From JABWBD01 sp040768665 (GTDB lineage: Bacteria; Planctomycetota; Planctomycetia; Pirellulales; Thermoguttaceae), in contig JAXGMN010000013.1 of the NCBI GenBank assembly GCA_040768665.1, positions 248,001 to 312,000 on the forward strand: 64,000 bases of DNA, written 5' to 3'. A program made the translations under genes and the position numbers. The notes under the pieces were generated by a model that was given only the letters and a program-made list of their open reading frames with translations, had not been told where the DNA came from and did no database searches. Below are positions 18,102-27,061 of this stretch, piece after piece; position 1 is the stretch's first letter, and each line of letters begins with the position of its first letter.

Positions 18102-20665
18102 TGGCAGTCGATTCGCGCGAGCGCCAGCAATTGCTCGAATTGGTTTACGACGTCTTGCCGGACGGCGAAGCGATCTCGCTTGGCGAGCGGATCGAATCGG
18201 ACCCGGAGATCGCCGAAGCCTACGCGGAGGCACGAACCACCGCCGACCGCCTGGCCTCGGCTGCCCGGATCGACGGCTGGGAAGTCGAGCTCAAGCGTCC
18301 GGATGCCTTTCTTCCGGCCGCTCGAACGGCTTCTCGTCGCCTTCCGCAGCAAAGGCCATTGGCGCGTACACCTGCGCCGGAACGGCGATACTGGGGCCGC
18401 GAAACAAGCTGGTTGGTCGGCATCTCCGCTGCCGTCCTTCTGACGGTTTCGCTGGGCGGCTACTATTATCATCGCGGCCTTCTGGCCGATATTGCCACGG
18501 ATCACCTTCGGCTGCGGGTCGTAGGGCCTTCGCAATTGCACCGCGGAGTCGGGGGCTGCTACACGATCGCGACGACTTCGGTCACCGGGCAGGCTGTTTC
18601 CGCCCAGGTCGAACTGATTCTCTATTCAGCAGACGGTGACCAGTTGACGGTCAAGGAAAGGACCGATGAGGAGGGCCATCTCCGGGTCGTTCTGCCTGCC
18701 GACTCGAGCTTGCCGGAGGAAGTGCGTCTGGAAATCGTGGCGGTGCACGACAACAAAAAGGAGCGAATCGAGACAAGCCTTGCGGTCAAGCCGCAGCCAT
18801 ACCGTGCGCATTTGCTGCTGGACGGGAGCCAGTATTCGCCGGGCGACGTTGCCCGCTGGCGGCTGCTTCGCATTGCGCCATTCGCCGTCCCCGAGGAGCG
18901 GGAGTCGCCGATTCTCGTTGAGATTAACGACACGAGCGGCTCGCCCGTGCCCGGCGCAACTGCGGAGGGAACGACTCGCCGAGGAGTCGGAGCCGGCGAG
19001 TTTGCCCTTCCGGCGGATCTCAAGGAGGGGCATTACCGACTTGCCGCTCGCAGCCTCGACGATTCACTTCCGAATACGCAGTTGAGTTTTTTCGTCAGCG
19101 GAAGGAAGCCGGCCGATGCGGATATGCCGGTGCGGTCCGAGAAAAAGGGTTCCGGGGATTTGGACGTTCAATTCTATCCCGAGGCAGGGGAACTGGCGGC
19201 CGGACTGGAGAATCGCGTTTACTTTTCGGCAAGCGACAGCCTCGGCCGGCCCGTGGAAGTCCGAGGGACGGTTGTCGACCACGATGGTCATCCGGTCGCC
19301 ACCGCAGAGACGGATTTCGCGGGGAGGGGCGCATTCAGCTTCGAACCTGCGGCCGGGCAACAGTACCGGCTGATCCTCAGCAGCCCGGACGGAGTCGATG
19401 AGCAACCGAAGTTACCAATGGTGACGAGCGATCCGTTGACGATGACCACCGGGCTGGGTGTTTTCAGCGCGGGGCAACCGCTCGAGTTCAATGTTCGCAG
19501 CAGTGAGGCAGGGATTCCGTTGGTTGCCGCAGCGGAGTGTTGCGAAGTGCTGGTGGGGCAGCAGGCCCTGGTTACGAAAGTGGGCGCCAACCCGGTTGAG
19601 ATTGCCTTGGACGAACATACGTCCGGCGTCATCCGACTGACGCTGTACGATTACCGCACCAACCCACCGCAGGTAGCGGGCGAGAGGCTTGTCTATCGAC
19701 ACCCCGCACGTCAGCTCCGGGTCGGCATCGGGAGTATTGATCGGCCGCGAGTGCCAGGCGGTCCGGCTCGACTCACGCTGCAAATCGTCGATGAAAAGGG
19801 CTCGCCGACGGCCGCCGCATTGGGCGTGGTTGTGGTGGGCGACAGCGCGCCCCCCGAAGCGACAGTCAAGTCTTCGGACGTTGCTGCCTTCCTCCTTGCG
19901 GAAGAGCTTGACGGCGCCGTCGGCCTCATGCTGGAGCACTCGCCCCCGTCCGATGGCCCAAAGGCGGCGATAGCGCTGGACAGACTGTTGGGCACGGCCG
20001 CTAGGCGATCGGCAACGGTCCGGGTGCCCGCCCCACTGGCAGTCTTCGACAATCTGAAGGATCTGCAGGAGCGCTACCGGGAAAGCCTGGAGTCGTACCG
20101 AGCGAACCGGACCCGGCCGCAGAACGCCATGACCATGCTCAGCATGCTGGGCGGCTTTGGCCTGTTGCTGTTCGTAACGATGCTGGCGATTCTCAACATC
20201 CCGACCGGGCTGCGGCTGTGGATACCTTCGGTCACGGCCGCGCTGGTTTGTCTGGTAATCGGGGTCGTGTTGATGAGCCCGGAGCGGCTCAATACGCTCC
20301 CGCACGACGCCGTCGCCTTTGCATCAGACAGTGCAGTGCCCGACGACTCGAGCCCCGGCAAGACGGCCGCGGAAGAAGCAGGGCCGGAACCATCGAACTT
20401 TGAGTTCCGGGAGTACCGCTATGCAGATCCGGGCGGATCCGGTGAAGGCACGCGGGAATCGACGGTCACCTTGTATTGGCACCCGCTGCTGCTGACCGAT
20501 GGTCAGGGCCGTGCGACGATTGAGTTCCCCTGTGCGGAATTCGCTGCCGGGCTGCGAGTCTGGGTGGAAGCACATACGCCGGACGGACGCCTCGGCTCGT
20601 TCGGCGGGAAGATTGGCTTACCATCGGCGGGTCGGCCGTCCGGGAAGGTTACACCCAAGCGGTGA
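18101..20665 (+). CDS. Putative transmembrane anti-sigma factor with macroglobulin-like (MG2) domains
   Basis: The protein has 854 residues. Residues 1-100 form a cytoplasmic part similar in layout to anti-sigma domains (QQLLELVYDVLPDGEAISLG, DPEIAEAYAEAR) but without a zinc-binding HxxxCxxC motif. A membrane helix follows at ~104-122. Residues ~130-670 read as serial beta-sandwich domains like the MG domains of alpha-2-macroglobulin (QYSPGDVARWRLLRI, DPLTMTTGLGVFSAGQPLEF, RVPGGPARLTLQIVDEKGSP). Two more helices lie at ~676-696 and ~705-727. Residues ~768-845 match the part of macroglobulins just after the bait region (STVTLYWHPLLLTDGQGRAT). The thioester motif GCGEQ and its helical domain are absent. 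The overlap with the sigma gene supports a signalling pair in which an outside event is passed to the sigma factor. Confidence 0.78.
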   Translation: MAVDSRERQQLLELVYDVLPDGEAISLGERIESDPEIAEAYAEARTTADRLASAARIDGWEVELKRPDAFLPAARTASRRLPQQRPLARTPAPERRYWGRETSWLVGISAAVLLTVSLGGYYYHRGLLADIATDHLRLRVVGPSQLHRGVGGCYTIATTSVTGQAVSAQVELILYSADGDQLTVKERTDEEGHLRVVLPADSSLPEEVRLEIVAVHDNKKERIETSLAVKPQPYRAHLLLDGSQYSPGDVARWRLLRIAPFAVPEERESPILVEINDTSGSPVPGATAEGTTRRGVGAGEFALPADLKEGHYRLAARSLDDSLPNTQLSFFVSGRKPADADMPVRSEKKGSGDLDVQFYPEAGELAAGLENRVYFSASDSLGRPVEVRGTVVDHDGHPVATAETDFAGRGAFSFEPAAGQQYRLILSSPDGVDEQPKLPMVTSDPLTMTTGLGVFSAGQPLEFNVRSSEAGIPLVAAAECCEVLVGQQALVTKVGANPVEIALDEHTSGVIRLTLYDYRTNPPQVAGERLVYRHPARQLRVGIGSIDRPRVPGGPARLTLQIVDEKGSPTAAALGVVVVGDSAPPEATVKSSDVAAFLLAEELDGAVGLMLEHSPPSDGPKAAIALDRLLGTAARRSATVRVPAPLAVFDNLKDLQERYRESLESYRANRTRPQNAMTMLSMLGGFGLLLFVTMLAILNIPTGLRLWIPSVTAALVCLVIGVVLMSPERLNTLPHDAVAFASDSAVPDDSSPGKTAAEEAGPEPSNFEFREYRYADPGGSGEGTRESTVTLYWHPLLLTDGQGRATIEFPCAEFAAGLRVWVEAHTPDGRLGSFGGKIGLPSAGRPSGKVTPKR

Positions 20666-20783
20666 ACGAAGACCGCGTGAGCGCGGCTGGGATTGCCTTG
20701 CCCATCTCCTTGTGGCAAACGGTGTTTGCTTCGACTACAATCGGTTTGGATATTCTTGTCGGCCATTTTCAAAGGAACATTCC

Positions 20784-22022
20784 ATGCAGCGGATCGTTCG
20801 TTTCCTCGCTTTCGAACTCGCTCTGGCCGGGTTTGCCGTTCTCTCGGCTGACGTTTGTCTTGCGGGCGATACAAGCTCGACGCTTGTCGTGCCGTCTTCG
20901 CCGTCTGCCGTTGACATAACGGTTGACTTGCCGGAATCCTTTCAGCCGGACTCCTCGAAGGCGTGGCGACTCGTTGAGGGCACGGTTTCGGCGCCGGTGC
21001 AATGGTTGCCGGCGATTGCCGAGGACGGTTCGGCCGCCAATTCGCGCCGGCTGACCGCGCGGATTCCGGGCGCCGAGTCCGGCGAGGGCGTAAGGAGATT
21101 CAAGCTGTTGCCGGCAGATGCAGCGTCGCCCGCGGCGAAGTCCCCCTTCGAGTTCAAGGAAAAGAACGATGCGGCGATCGGCCTTTTCGACAAGAATCGG
21201 CCGGTCATGGTCTACAATCATGGTACGATTACCTGCGAGCAGGTGCCGGAAAACGACAACCGCCGGACTCGTGCGTGTTACGTGCATCCGGTCTGGGGAC
21301 TCGACGGGGAAGTACTCACCGACGACTTTCCCAAGGACCACTACCATCACCATGGCATTTTCTGGGCGTGGCCTCACGTCGGTGTCGACGGCCGGGAGTA
21401 TGATCTCTGGATCTACCGTGACATCCAGCAGCGTTTCGTCCGCTGGATCCATCGGCAAACGGGGCCACTGGCCGGGGTTCTGGCGGTTGAGAACGGCTGG
21501 TTCGTGGGCGAACGGAAGGTTATGGTCGAACGCGTCTGGATGCGCTGCCACACCGTCGATAACGGCCACCGGGCGATTGATTTCGAGTTCACCTGGCTCC
21601 CCGTAGATAAGCCGATCACGCTTTGGGGCGCCGGCGGAAAAAGTTACGGCGGCCTGAACTTTCGATTTGCGCCGCGGGAGGATACGCGAATCACGGTTCC
21701 AGCCGGGTTGACCAAGGCCGATCTGCCCGACACGCCGCTCGAGTGGGCGGACCTGACGGCGAAGTTCCCCGATGCTCCCGGCCCTAGCGGTGCGGCGATC
21801 TTCGTCCATCCCGCGCATCCGGACTTTCCGCCGACCTGGCTCACCCGCCACTATGGCGTACTCTGCGTCGGCTGGCCCGGCGTCGAGCCTCAAACGTTCG
21901 AGCCCGGCAAGCCGATCAAGCTGGGCTACCGGGTTTGGATCCACAAAGGTGCACCCGAGGCCGCCTCGCTTAAGGTGGCCTACGACGCTTACAAGGCCGC
22001 GATGGCGGCGAATTGGGAATAA
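20784..22022 (+). CDS. Exported PmoA-like protein (DUF6807 family)
   Basis: The protein has 412 residues. The ATG at 20784 is chosen because it starts a good signal peptide (RFLAFELALAGFAVLSADVC, cleaved near AGD). The body contains the blocks typical of planctomycete PmoA-like/DUF6807 proteins: RPVMVYNHGTI, YVHPVWGLDGEVLTDDFPKD, the His-rich HYHHHGIFWAW, GGKSYGGLNFRFAPRED and the end LGYRVWIHKGAPEA. Despite the family name there is no evidence of methane oxidation. Such genes usually sit with carbohydrate-degradation genes, and the exact activity is unknown. It stands alone on this strand, with about 118 bases of upstream sequence for its promoter. Confidence 0.85.
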   Translation: MQRIVRFLAFELALAGFAVLSADVCLAGDTSSTLVVPSSPSAVDITVDLPESFQPDSSKAWRLVEGTVSAPVQWLPAIAEDGSAANSRRLTARIPGAESGEGVRRFKLLPADAASPAAKSPFEFKEKNDAAIGLFDKNRPVMVYNHGTITCEQVPENDNRRTRACYVHPVWGLDGEVLTDDFPKDHYHHHGIFWAWPHVGVDGREYDLWIYRDIQQRFVRWIHRQTGPLAGVLAVENGWFVGERKVMVERVWMRCHTVDNGHRAIDFEFTWLPVDKPITLWGAGGKSYGGLNFRFAPREDTRITVPAGLTKADLPDTPLEWADLTAKFPDAPGPSGAAIFVHPAHPDFPPTWLTRHYGVLCVGWPGVEPQTFEPGKPIKLGYRVWIHKGAPEAASLKVAYDAYKAAMAANWE

Positions 22023-22076
22023 CAGCGGTTGCCGAAAAGGTGTCATATACATATAGGAGGTGTCGGGAACCTTCTT

Positions 22077-22406
22077 GTGGCTTTCATCGTCGCGAAGGGG
22101 AGAATCGGCCTGTTTTTGAAGCCGAGATTGTCGCGTGCCGAGGGCGAGCTGCTGGAGTTGCTGGCTACGCTTGCCGAACAGTATGAATCGATCGAGCATC
22201 CGACTCCTCAGGCATCTCAAGCCGATTTGTTGACTCATTTGATCGACGCCCGCGGAATCACTCAAGCGGAACTCTCGCGACAAGCCGGCATTCCGCGTTC
22301 GGTGATTACGAATGTCCTCAAGGGGCGCCGCACGATCAGCCAGGCGAGTATTGCCAGGCTCGCGGCATACTTCCAAGTATCCGCGGCAGAGTTTATCGAA
22401 GGCTGA
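22077..22406 (+). CDS. HigA-type helix-turn-helix protein, apparently lacking its N-terminal domain part
   Basis: The C-terminal ~90 residues match the end of HigA-type antitoxins: LSRAEGELLELLATLAEQYE, then QADLLTHLIDARGITQAELS and a helix-turn-helix (QAGIPRSVITNVLKGRRTIS) with an AAYFQVSAAEFIE end. Relatives have 20-50 more residues before the LSRAEGE segment. Here that part is replaced by unrelated codons (VAFIVAKGRIGLFLKP). The GTG at 22077 follows GGAGGTGTCGGG at about 15 bases; a TTG at 22029 is also possible. No HigB-like toxin gene is adjacent. It is either a short functional repressor or a 5'-damaged orphan antitoxin. Confidence 0.55.
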   Translation: MAFIVAKGRIGLFLKPRLSRAEGELLELLATLAEQYESIEHPTPQASQADLLTHLIDARGITQAELSRQAGIPRSVITNVLKGRRTISQASIARLAAYFQVSAAEFIEG

Positions 22407-22840
22407 ATTCCTCCCGTACATTGCGGCTGGTGCTCGCCGGATAAGACCAGGCAAGTTCCTCGAGCGATTCCCCTGCGCCGAGCGAACGAAAGACGAGGTG
22501 TCAGGAACCTCCGTGGCCGTCGCGTCCGGGAGCTTGGCGGCGTTTCTCCCATCAAGACGCACCTCGAGCCACCGCGCGAACGGGTTACGGATCAGTTCGA
22601 TCCAGTGAGTCTTTTCCGCCTCGCTTTTCTAGGCTGATGCGGAGATCGGCGCGTACTCGTGGCACGGGGGGGCTTGCTAGAATGGGGAGTTGGCGGATAT
22701 TCTCCAAATCCATACAAGGGAGGGGTGCCGGGAATTGCGGATTTCGCCCCGTCATTGTCGTAAGCTCCACCTTGACAATATGATACGGCCAGGTGCGATT
22801 AATCCAGTGTCGTCCAGAGAGACGTTGGCAGGAGTGGGAA
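22407..22840. other. Gap without a recognised gene
   Basis: These 434 bases hold no convincing gene. Two strings, GGTGTCAGGAACC (near 22498) and GGGGTGCCGGGAATTG (near 22722), resemble the GGTGTCGGGAACC string in front of the antitoxin-like gene and the arm of the hairpin at 4491, and may be remains of one repeat family. The end of the gap carries the ribosome-binding site GGAGTGGGAA of the next gene. Confidence 0.4.
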
Positions 22841-23218
22841 ATGGCCTCGACCAAGCCATTCACGATTTCGATCCGATCTCGAATACACGTTCCTGAGCTG
22901 GATGGATATCCAACCGACGTTGTCGACTCGATTCTGGAACGGTGCACCGAGCACGAAGAAATGGAGAGACTTTCCAGACGACACATGTCCTGTTTTCGTG
23001 CGGTCATTGTATGTCTTTTCGCAGGCATGTTCGTTCTTCTCATGTTGATGCGGAAGGGGTATTCGGGAGCCAACTGGGCTTTGTTCTTAGCATTTGCTGT
23101 TACGCTACTGTCTTTGCCAAGCCACATTGTCCTGTATCACGTCCGGTCTGGGCGTCTTCTGCGGCGGCTTGTGCTACGGGAGTTGGCTGCTCGTGGTACG
23201 ACTTCACTGCCAACGTGA
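22841..23218 (+). CDS. Small membrane protein of unknown function
   Basis: The protein has 125 residues, starting at the ATG after GGAGTGGGAA (MASTKPFTISI). The N-terminal ~45 residues are cytoplasmic-looking and charged. Two adjacent membrane helices follow at ~49-70 (AVIVCLFAGMFVLLMLM) and ~75-97 (NWALFLAFAVTLLSLPSHIV), then a basic tail (RSGRLLRRLVLRELAARG). I do not recognise the family. The ribosome-binding site and the well-formed hairpin of helices support a real gene. Confidence 0.55.
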   Translation: MASTKPFTISIRSRIHVPELDGYPTDVVDSILERCTEHEEMERLSRRHMSCFRAVIVCLFAGMFVLLMLMRKGYSGANWALFLAFAVTLLSLPSHIVLYHVRSGRLLRRLVLRELAARGTTSLPT

Positions 23219-23337
23219 CCGACGCCGCTGAGCCGCAGCATCCGTGCCGCGGACGCCTCCGGTGTAGTGCAGGCCACTGTCGGCCAATTCTTCGGAAGTA
23301 GACTCCGCGTCTGTGGGAAATCAAATCGCCTATCAGC

Positions 23338-24825
23338 ATGAAATGGACAATCGAACCCATGCCCCGATCGACACGTCGACAATTCCTCCGTCAACTCGCA
23401 TGCGCGGGCGCCGCAGGCGTCCTGGCGCCGGGCGCGTCGCGACTGGCCGCCGGTGCGGCGGCATCGCTCGCGGGCGAGTTGGTCCGCGTGAGTCCCCGCG
23501 ATTCTCGCTACTTCGAGCTAACCGATGGGCAGCCGTACATCCCGGTCGGCTTCAATCTGGTCGGCCCGCCTGAGGCCGGCGACCTGGAGCGGGTCGTCGA
23601 CACGATGGCTGAGCACGGCGTGAACTACTGCCGCATCTGGCTCGATCAGCCGCTGTGGAGCGTCGAACAGGCCAAGAGCGGAGAGTACGATCCGCAGAAG
23701 GCCGGGCACCTGGACCGTTTTCTCGAACTGTGCCGGCCGCGGGGGATTCGCGTCAAGATGTGCGTGGAGTGGTTCCGGTCGATCATGCCCAAAATGCCCA
23801 GTCCGCCGGTGAAAGGGGCGTTTCCCAAGCCGCTCCATCACATCGACAACGGCGGCTACTATCGGGACATGACCGACTTTCTCACCAGCGAGCGCGGGCG
23901 GGCGCAGTTCAAGCAAAAACTGAAATGGTATGCCGACCGCTACGGCGATGAGCCGGCCGTCTTTGCCTGGGAACTGTGGAACGAGATGAACGCCGTGCGA
24001 GGTCCCTGGTATCCGTGGACCCAAGAAATGTTGCCGGAGCTCCAGCGGTTATTCTCAAAAAACCTGGCCGTGCAAAGCCTGGGGAGCTTTGACCGGGACC
24101 GCGCGCGGGACCAGTATCGTCAGCTTTGCGAACTGCCCGACAATGACGTACTGCAGGTTCACCGCTACCTGGACCTGGGCGCGGATCTGAAGGTCTGCCA
24201 CGGACCCGTCGACGTGCTGGCCGCCGACTCGGTGGCGGAGCTCCGCGCCTTCGGTATTCGCAAGCCGATCATCCTCACGGAGACCGGCGCAGTGAAGCCG
24301 AGACACACCGGCGCGTCGGAGCTCTATGCGAAGGACCGCCACGGCACGCTGCTGCACGACATGCTCTTCGCGCCGTTCTTCGCCGGCGCGGCAGGTCCCG
24401 GGCATGTATGGTTCTGGCGCGAGGCGATCGATCGGCCCAATCACTGGCACCACTTCCAGCGGTTCAACAGGGCAGTGGAGGGCATCGACCCGGCCTCGGA
24501 GAGCTTTGAACCGATCGCGGTAGACCATCCACAGCTTCGCATCTACGCCCTGCGCGGCAAGCGCACGCTGCTGGCCTGGTGCAGGGACCGGCAGAACGAC
24601 TGGCGGAGCGAACTGGAGCAGGGCACTCCGCCGCGGACTCTCGCGGGCGTGGAACTGGATCTCGAGGTGTTTCAACCAAGTGCCGATCCTGGCAAGCTTG
24701 CCGTGGACGTTTACGATCCCTGGCAGGACCGCTGGGTTGCCGTCAGGCCGGCCGGATCGAAAGTCGCGCTGCCGGGATTTCAGCGATCACTGATCGTTCG
24801 AGTTGCAGATGCGGCTAAGCAGTAA
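23338..24825 (+). CDS. Tat-exported GH5-like glycoside hydrolase
   Basis: The protein has 495 residues; an ATG at codon 8 (23359) is an equally good start. The N-terminus has a twin-arginine signal (STRRQFLRQLACAGAAGVLA). The rest is a clan GH-A (beta/alpha)8 barrel similar to GH5 cellulases/mannanases: PVGFNLVGPPEAGDLERVVD, HGVNYCRIWLDQPLW, the acid/base motif WELWNEMNAV (Asn-Glu), and the nucleophile in PIILTETGAV. The C-terminal ~90 residues form a beta domain (LRGKRTLLAWCRDRQNDW ... VDVYDPWQDRW). It would hydrolyse beta-linked polysaccharides outside the cytoplasm; the substrate cannot be read from sequence. No partner gene adjoins it. Confidence 0.82.
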   Translation: MKWTIEPMPRSTRRQFLRQLACAGAAGVLAPGASRLAAGAAASLAGELVRVSPRDSRYFELTDGQPYIPVGFNLVGPPEAGDLERVVDTMAEHGVNYCRIWLDQPLWSVEQAKSGEYDPQKAGHLDRFLELCRPRGIRVKMCVEWFRSIMPKMPSPPVKGAFPKPLHHIDNGGYYRDMTDFLTSERGRAQFKQKLKWYADRYGDEPAVFAWELWNEMNAVRGPWYPWTQEMLPELQRLFSKNLAVQSLGSFDRDRARDQYRQLCELPDNDVLQVHRYLDLGADLKVCHGPVDVLAADSVAELRAFGIRKPIILTETGAVKPRHTGASELYAKDRHGTLLHDMLFAPFFAGAAGPGHVWFWREAIDRPNHWHHFQRFNRAVEGIDPASESFEPIAVDHPQLRIYALRGKRTLLAWCRDRQNDWRSELEQGTPPRTLAGVELDLEVFQPSADPGKLAVDVYDPWQDRWVAVRPAGSKVALPGFQRSLIVRVADAAKQ

Positions 24826-25029
24826 AGAGTATTCTCGAATTGCGGCAGTTCTTGGAGCGGCGTTGATCGGATTCAAGGGGCTACCCTGCCGATGTCAAAA
24901 GGACTGCCTTCCGTAACTCGTCTTGGTGAAAGGCAAAGGCCACTTTCGACGCGCGCGGACGCAGCAACAGCCGGCTCATGGTCAACTGCCACCGCTCGGC
25001 GTTGATCTTCAGCCGGTCCGGGATTGAAA

Positions 25030-25500
25030 CCAGCACCAAACAGTATTTTCGACTAGTTTGTTTTGACACGGCACGGTTTTAGAAAGGATGCCCGCGGCTT
25101 GTCCGCGGGAGGCTCACGCTTGCCGCTACAGGAATCTCCTTTTAGAAAGGATGCCCGCGGCTTGTCCGCGGGAGGCTCACGCTTGCCGCTACAGGAATCT
25201 CCTTTTGAAAGGATGCCCGCGGCTTGTCCGCGGGAGGCTCACGCTTGCCGCTACAGGAATCTCCTTTAGAAAGGATGCCCGCGGCTTGTCCGCGGGAGGC
25301 TCACGCTTGCCGCTACAGGAACCTCCCCGCGTCCCCTTGGTTTCGCCCGCGGCGGCTTTGCCGCCGCGGGCGAAACCAAGGGGGATAGCGGCGATCGTGG
25401 CGTATGTAGCAGAGAACGTAACCATCCCGCGGACAAGCCGCGGGCATTCGCGACAGGACGAAAGTAAATGCCAACAGCCGGAAAAACCGTTTGGTGCCAG
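25030..25500. repeat. Nested palindromic element with four 62-63 bp tandem units, copy A
   Basis: The element opens with CCAGCACCAAACAGTATTTT and closes with the near-complement ACCGTTTGGTGCCAG. Inside, four direct units of 62-63 bases (starting near 25085, 25148, 25210, 25272) each carry the palindrome CCCGCGGCTTGTCCGCGGG and GCTTGCCGCTACAGGAA. The centre is a hairpin with perfect 23-base arms (25333-25355 and 25361-25383, loop CTTTG). The right side (to ~25458) holds the palindrome once more in reverse orientation, so the whole element can fold on itself. A second copy lies at 27520-27932. Short frames running through it are not genes. The flanks 24826-25029 and 25501-25677 hold nothing recognisable. 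Confidence 0.85.
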
Positions 25501-25677
25501 TTGCCGTTCTGCAATCAGCGTATTGTGTGTCCTATTGCTTTTGTCCTTTTGTCCCCTCCTTTCGTCTTCCATCGGATGGGGTTGTCGTGGATGTGCCGGA
25601 TGGCATTGTGGATCGCCCACCGACTCGCGGAGGTTGCGTTCGTCGCCCGGACCGAGTTGCCACGTTCTGACGCCGGT

Positions 25678-26217
25678 TCACAATTTCCCGGCGGCCTTGA
25701 GCGCCTGCCGAATGGTCGTCAAGGGCAACAGCAGCACGAGCGGCGCGTCGCTCAGGGGAATTGCTCCGTAGGACGAATACCAATTCGCCACGCGCTCGTT
25801 CTTGGCATCGATGAGCATCGCCACGCCGCCGACTTCGGCCGCCGCCAAGAGGCAGCGCCGCCCGGCGGCCAGCAGCATTTGCCCTCCCAAACCCTTTCCC
25901 TGTACGGAACTCGCCACCGCCAATCGGCCCAGCCGAAAGACGGGCACATCGTGGCGGGCCAGACCCTTGCGAACGATCTCCGGCGTGCGCGCGTACACGA
26001 TCGACCCCGGGCAAAGCGTGTAGAACCCCAAGATCGCGCGATCCACGTTGGAAACCGCCAGAAAGGTCTTTGCGGCGCCCTTCTCATGACCTTGCCGGGC
26101 GTGCCGCCGCAAGAAATCGTTGAGCGCGGGCTCGCCGCAGTCGAACCTAGCGCGGTCGTGCCTCTTGCCAATGGGCTCTTCATGCCAGTCGGGCAGCGTC
26201 GAATCCGGCAGCGTCAT
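25678..26217 (-). CDS. TacT-type GNAT acetyltransferase toxin
   Basis: This 179-residue GNAT protein has the acetyl-CoA binding motif QGKGLGGQML (~109-118), preceded by a typical strand VFRLGRLAVASSVQ. It opens with FDCGEPALNDFLRRHARQGH, the signature of toxins that acetylate the amino group of aminoacyl-tRNAs, as in TacT and AtaT. The expected Tyr lies in ANWYSSYGAIPLSD. Its ATG overlaps the end of the DUF1778 antitoxin gene by four bases (ATGA), the usual order for this toxin-antitoxin class. Toxin activity would block translation when the antitoxin is lost. All key motifs are intact. The pair lies between two copies of a palindromic element. Confidence 0.9.
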   Translation of the reverse strand: MTLPDSTLPDWHEEPIGKRHDRARFDCGEPALNDFLRRHARQGHEKGAAKTFLAVSNVDRAILGFYTLCPGSIVYARTPEIVRKGLARHDVPVFRLGRLAVASSVQGKGLGGQMLLAAGRRCLLAAAEVGGVAMLIDAKNERVANWYSSYGAIPLSDAPLVLLLPLTTIRQALKAAGKL

Positions 26218-26492
26218 GCTCGCTCCGGCATGGTCCGGGCAGCCTTGCGCAGCTTCGCGTTCGGCGCCGGCGGGTTCTCCAGAAGTTCCAAGACTCGGAG
26301 GCTGTCTCGCTTGCTGAGCTTGACCTGCTCGTGCTCTTCGATTACCGCTCGGGCTTCCCGCAACGCCGTGCGCAGGATGAACTCGGTCAGGTCGGTTCCT
26401 TCCAGCGCAACCGCGCGCAGGATGACGGCCTTGTCGGCGGGCCGGATTCGCAGCGCCAGGCGGCTGTTCTCGTTGACGGCGGATCGGGGCAT
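26214..26492 (-). CDS. DUF1778 (TacA-type) antitoxin
   Basis: The protein has 92 residues. The start at 26492 is chosen because it follows GAGGAGGAAGACC and gives the family's length. The N-terminal ~50 residues form a ribbon-helix-helix DNA-binding domain (NSRLALRIRPADKAVILRAV, then EGTDLTEFILRTALREA). The C-terminal part (EHEQVKLSKRDSLRVLELLE NPPAP) is the toxin-wrapping tail, including the SxRD..RVLELLENPP pattern seen across the family. It should neutralise the TacT-type toxin encoded next, with which it overlaps by four bases, and together they would repress their own promoter. Confidence 0.9.
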   Translation of the reverse strand: MPRSAVNENSRLALRIRPADKAVILRAVALEGTDLTEFILRTALREARAVIEEHEQVKLSKRDSLRVLELLENPPAPNAKLRKAARTMPERA

Positions 26493-26509
26493 GGTCTTCC
26501 TCCTCTCAT

Positions 26510-26530
26510 GTACACATTCAAAGCGTACAC
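26510..26530 (-). promoter_or_regulatory. Putative TacA operator: two GTGTAC boxes
   Basis: Upstream of the antitoxin start the minus strand reads GTGTAC, nine bases, GTGTAC (boxes at 26525-26530 and 26510-26515 on the plus strand). Paired short boxes immediately before the ribosome-binding site are typical targets of ribbon-helix-helix antitoxins. This is an inference from position and pattern only. The gap from here to 26856 holds no gene. Confidence 0.35.
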
Positions 26531-26856
26531 CACCCAACGCGAGACGTCAAATCCATCCTTTCTTGCCGCTGGGGATGCTCTGTGGTCGACTCCCAAGCAG
26601 CGAGGCCGCGAGTAGACGTTAGGATGCCGCTCTGCGCCACCTGATGCGCGGTTCGCTCGTTGGGGAAGGTCGATCGGCTGGCCGCGAAGCGCCTCCCGAC
26701 CCCCTCGGCTTCCACCAACCGTCCACTCGCCTGCGTCGCTCCTTCCGGGCAGCCACTTGACACTCGGCAGTAGGTCTGCAATCATGCGGACTCTCGTCAT
26801 GCGTCGCAAACAGACAGACTGCCGCCTCGCCTGGTCAAGTCGCAGGAGCAGTTCCA

Positions 26857-27030
26857 ATGATCTCCACGACGTTCCGCCTCGTGGCTGCCGTCGTCCTGCT
26901 GATCGCCAGTACGGACTCGCTGTTCTCTCAACAACGCCGCGTTCTTTACGGCCACACCGCTTTCGTTCACGACATCCATTTCTCGCCCGATGGCACACGC
27001 CTGGCGTCCGGAAGCGAGGACGGAACGGCC
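26857..27030 (+). pseudogene. 5' stump of an exported WD40-repeat gene
   Basis: The frame begins with a signal peptide (TTFRLVAAVVLLIASTDSLF) and the first WD40 blade (YGHTAFVHDIHFSPDGTRLA SGSEDGTA). The repeat pattern then stops and the next gene begins within 30 bases. WD40 proteins of this type normally continue for hundreds of residues. A deletion seems to have joined the first ~58 codons to the region before the TIGR03067 gene. Confidence 0.65.
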
Positions 27031-27061
27031 ACCACCTTGTCACACGCTAGGAGAGTCTCCC

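Noticed and set aside
18101..20665. A thioester-containing alpha-2-macroglobulin
   Set aside because: There is no GCGEQ-type motif and no helical thioester domain; only MG-like domains are present.
24881..25069. A 62-codon minus-strand frame (SKQTSRKYCLVLVS...)
   Set aside because: It runs into the palindromic element, has no ribosome-binding site and no recognisable domain.
25085..25330. Four regularly repeated units that might suggest a CRISPR array
   Set aside because: The units are contiguous and nearly identical along their whole length, with no variable spacers, and no cas genes are present.
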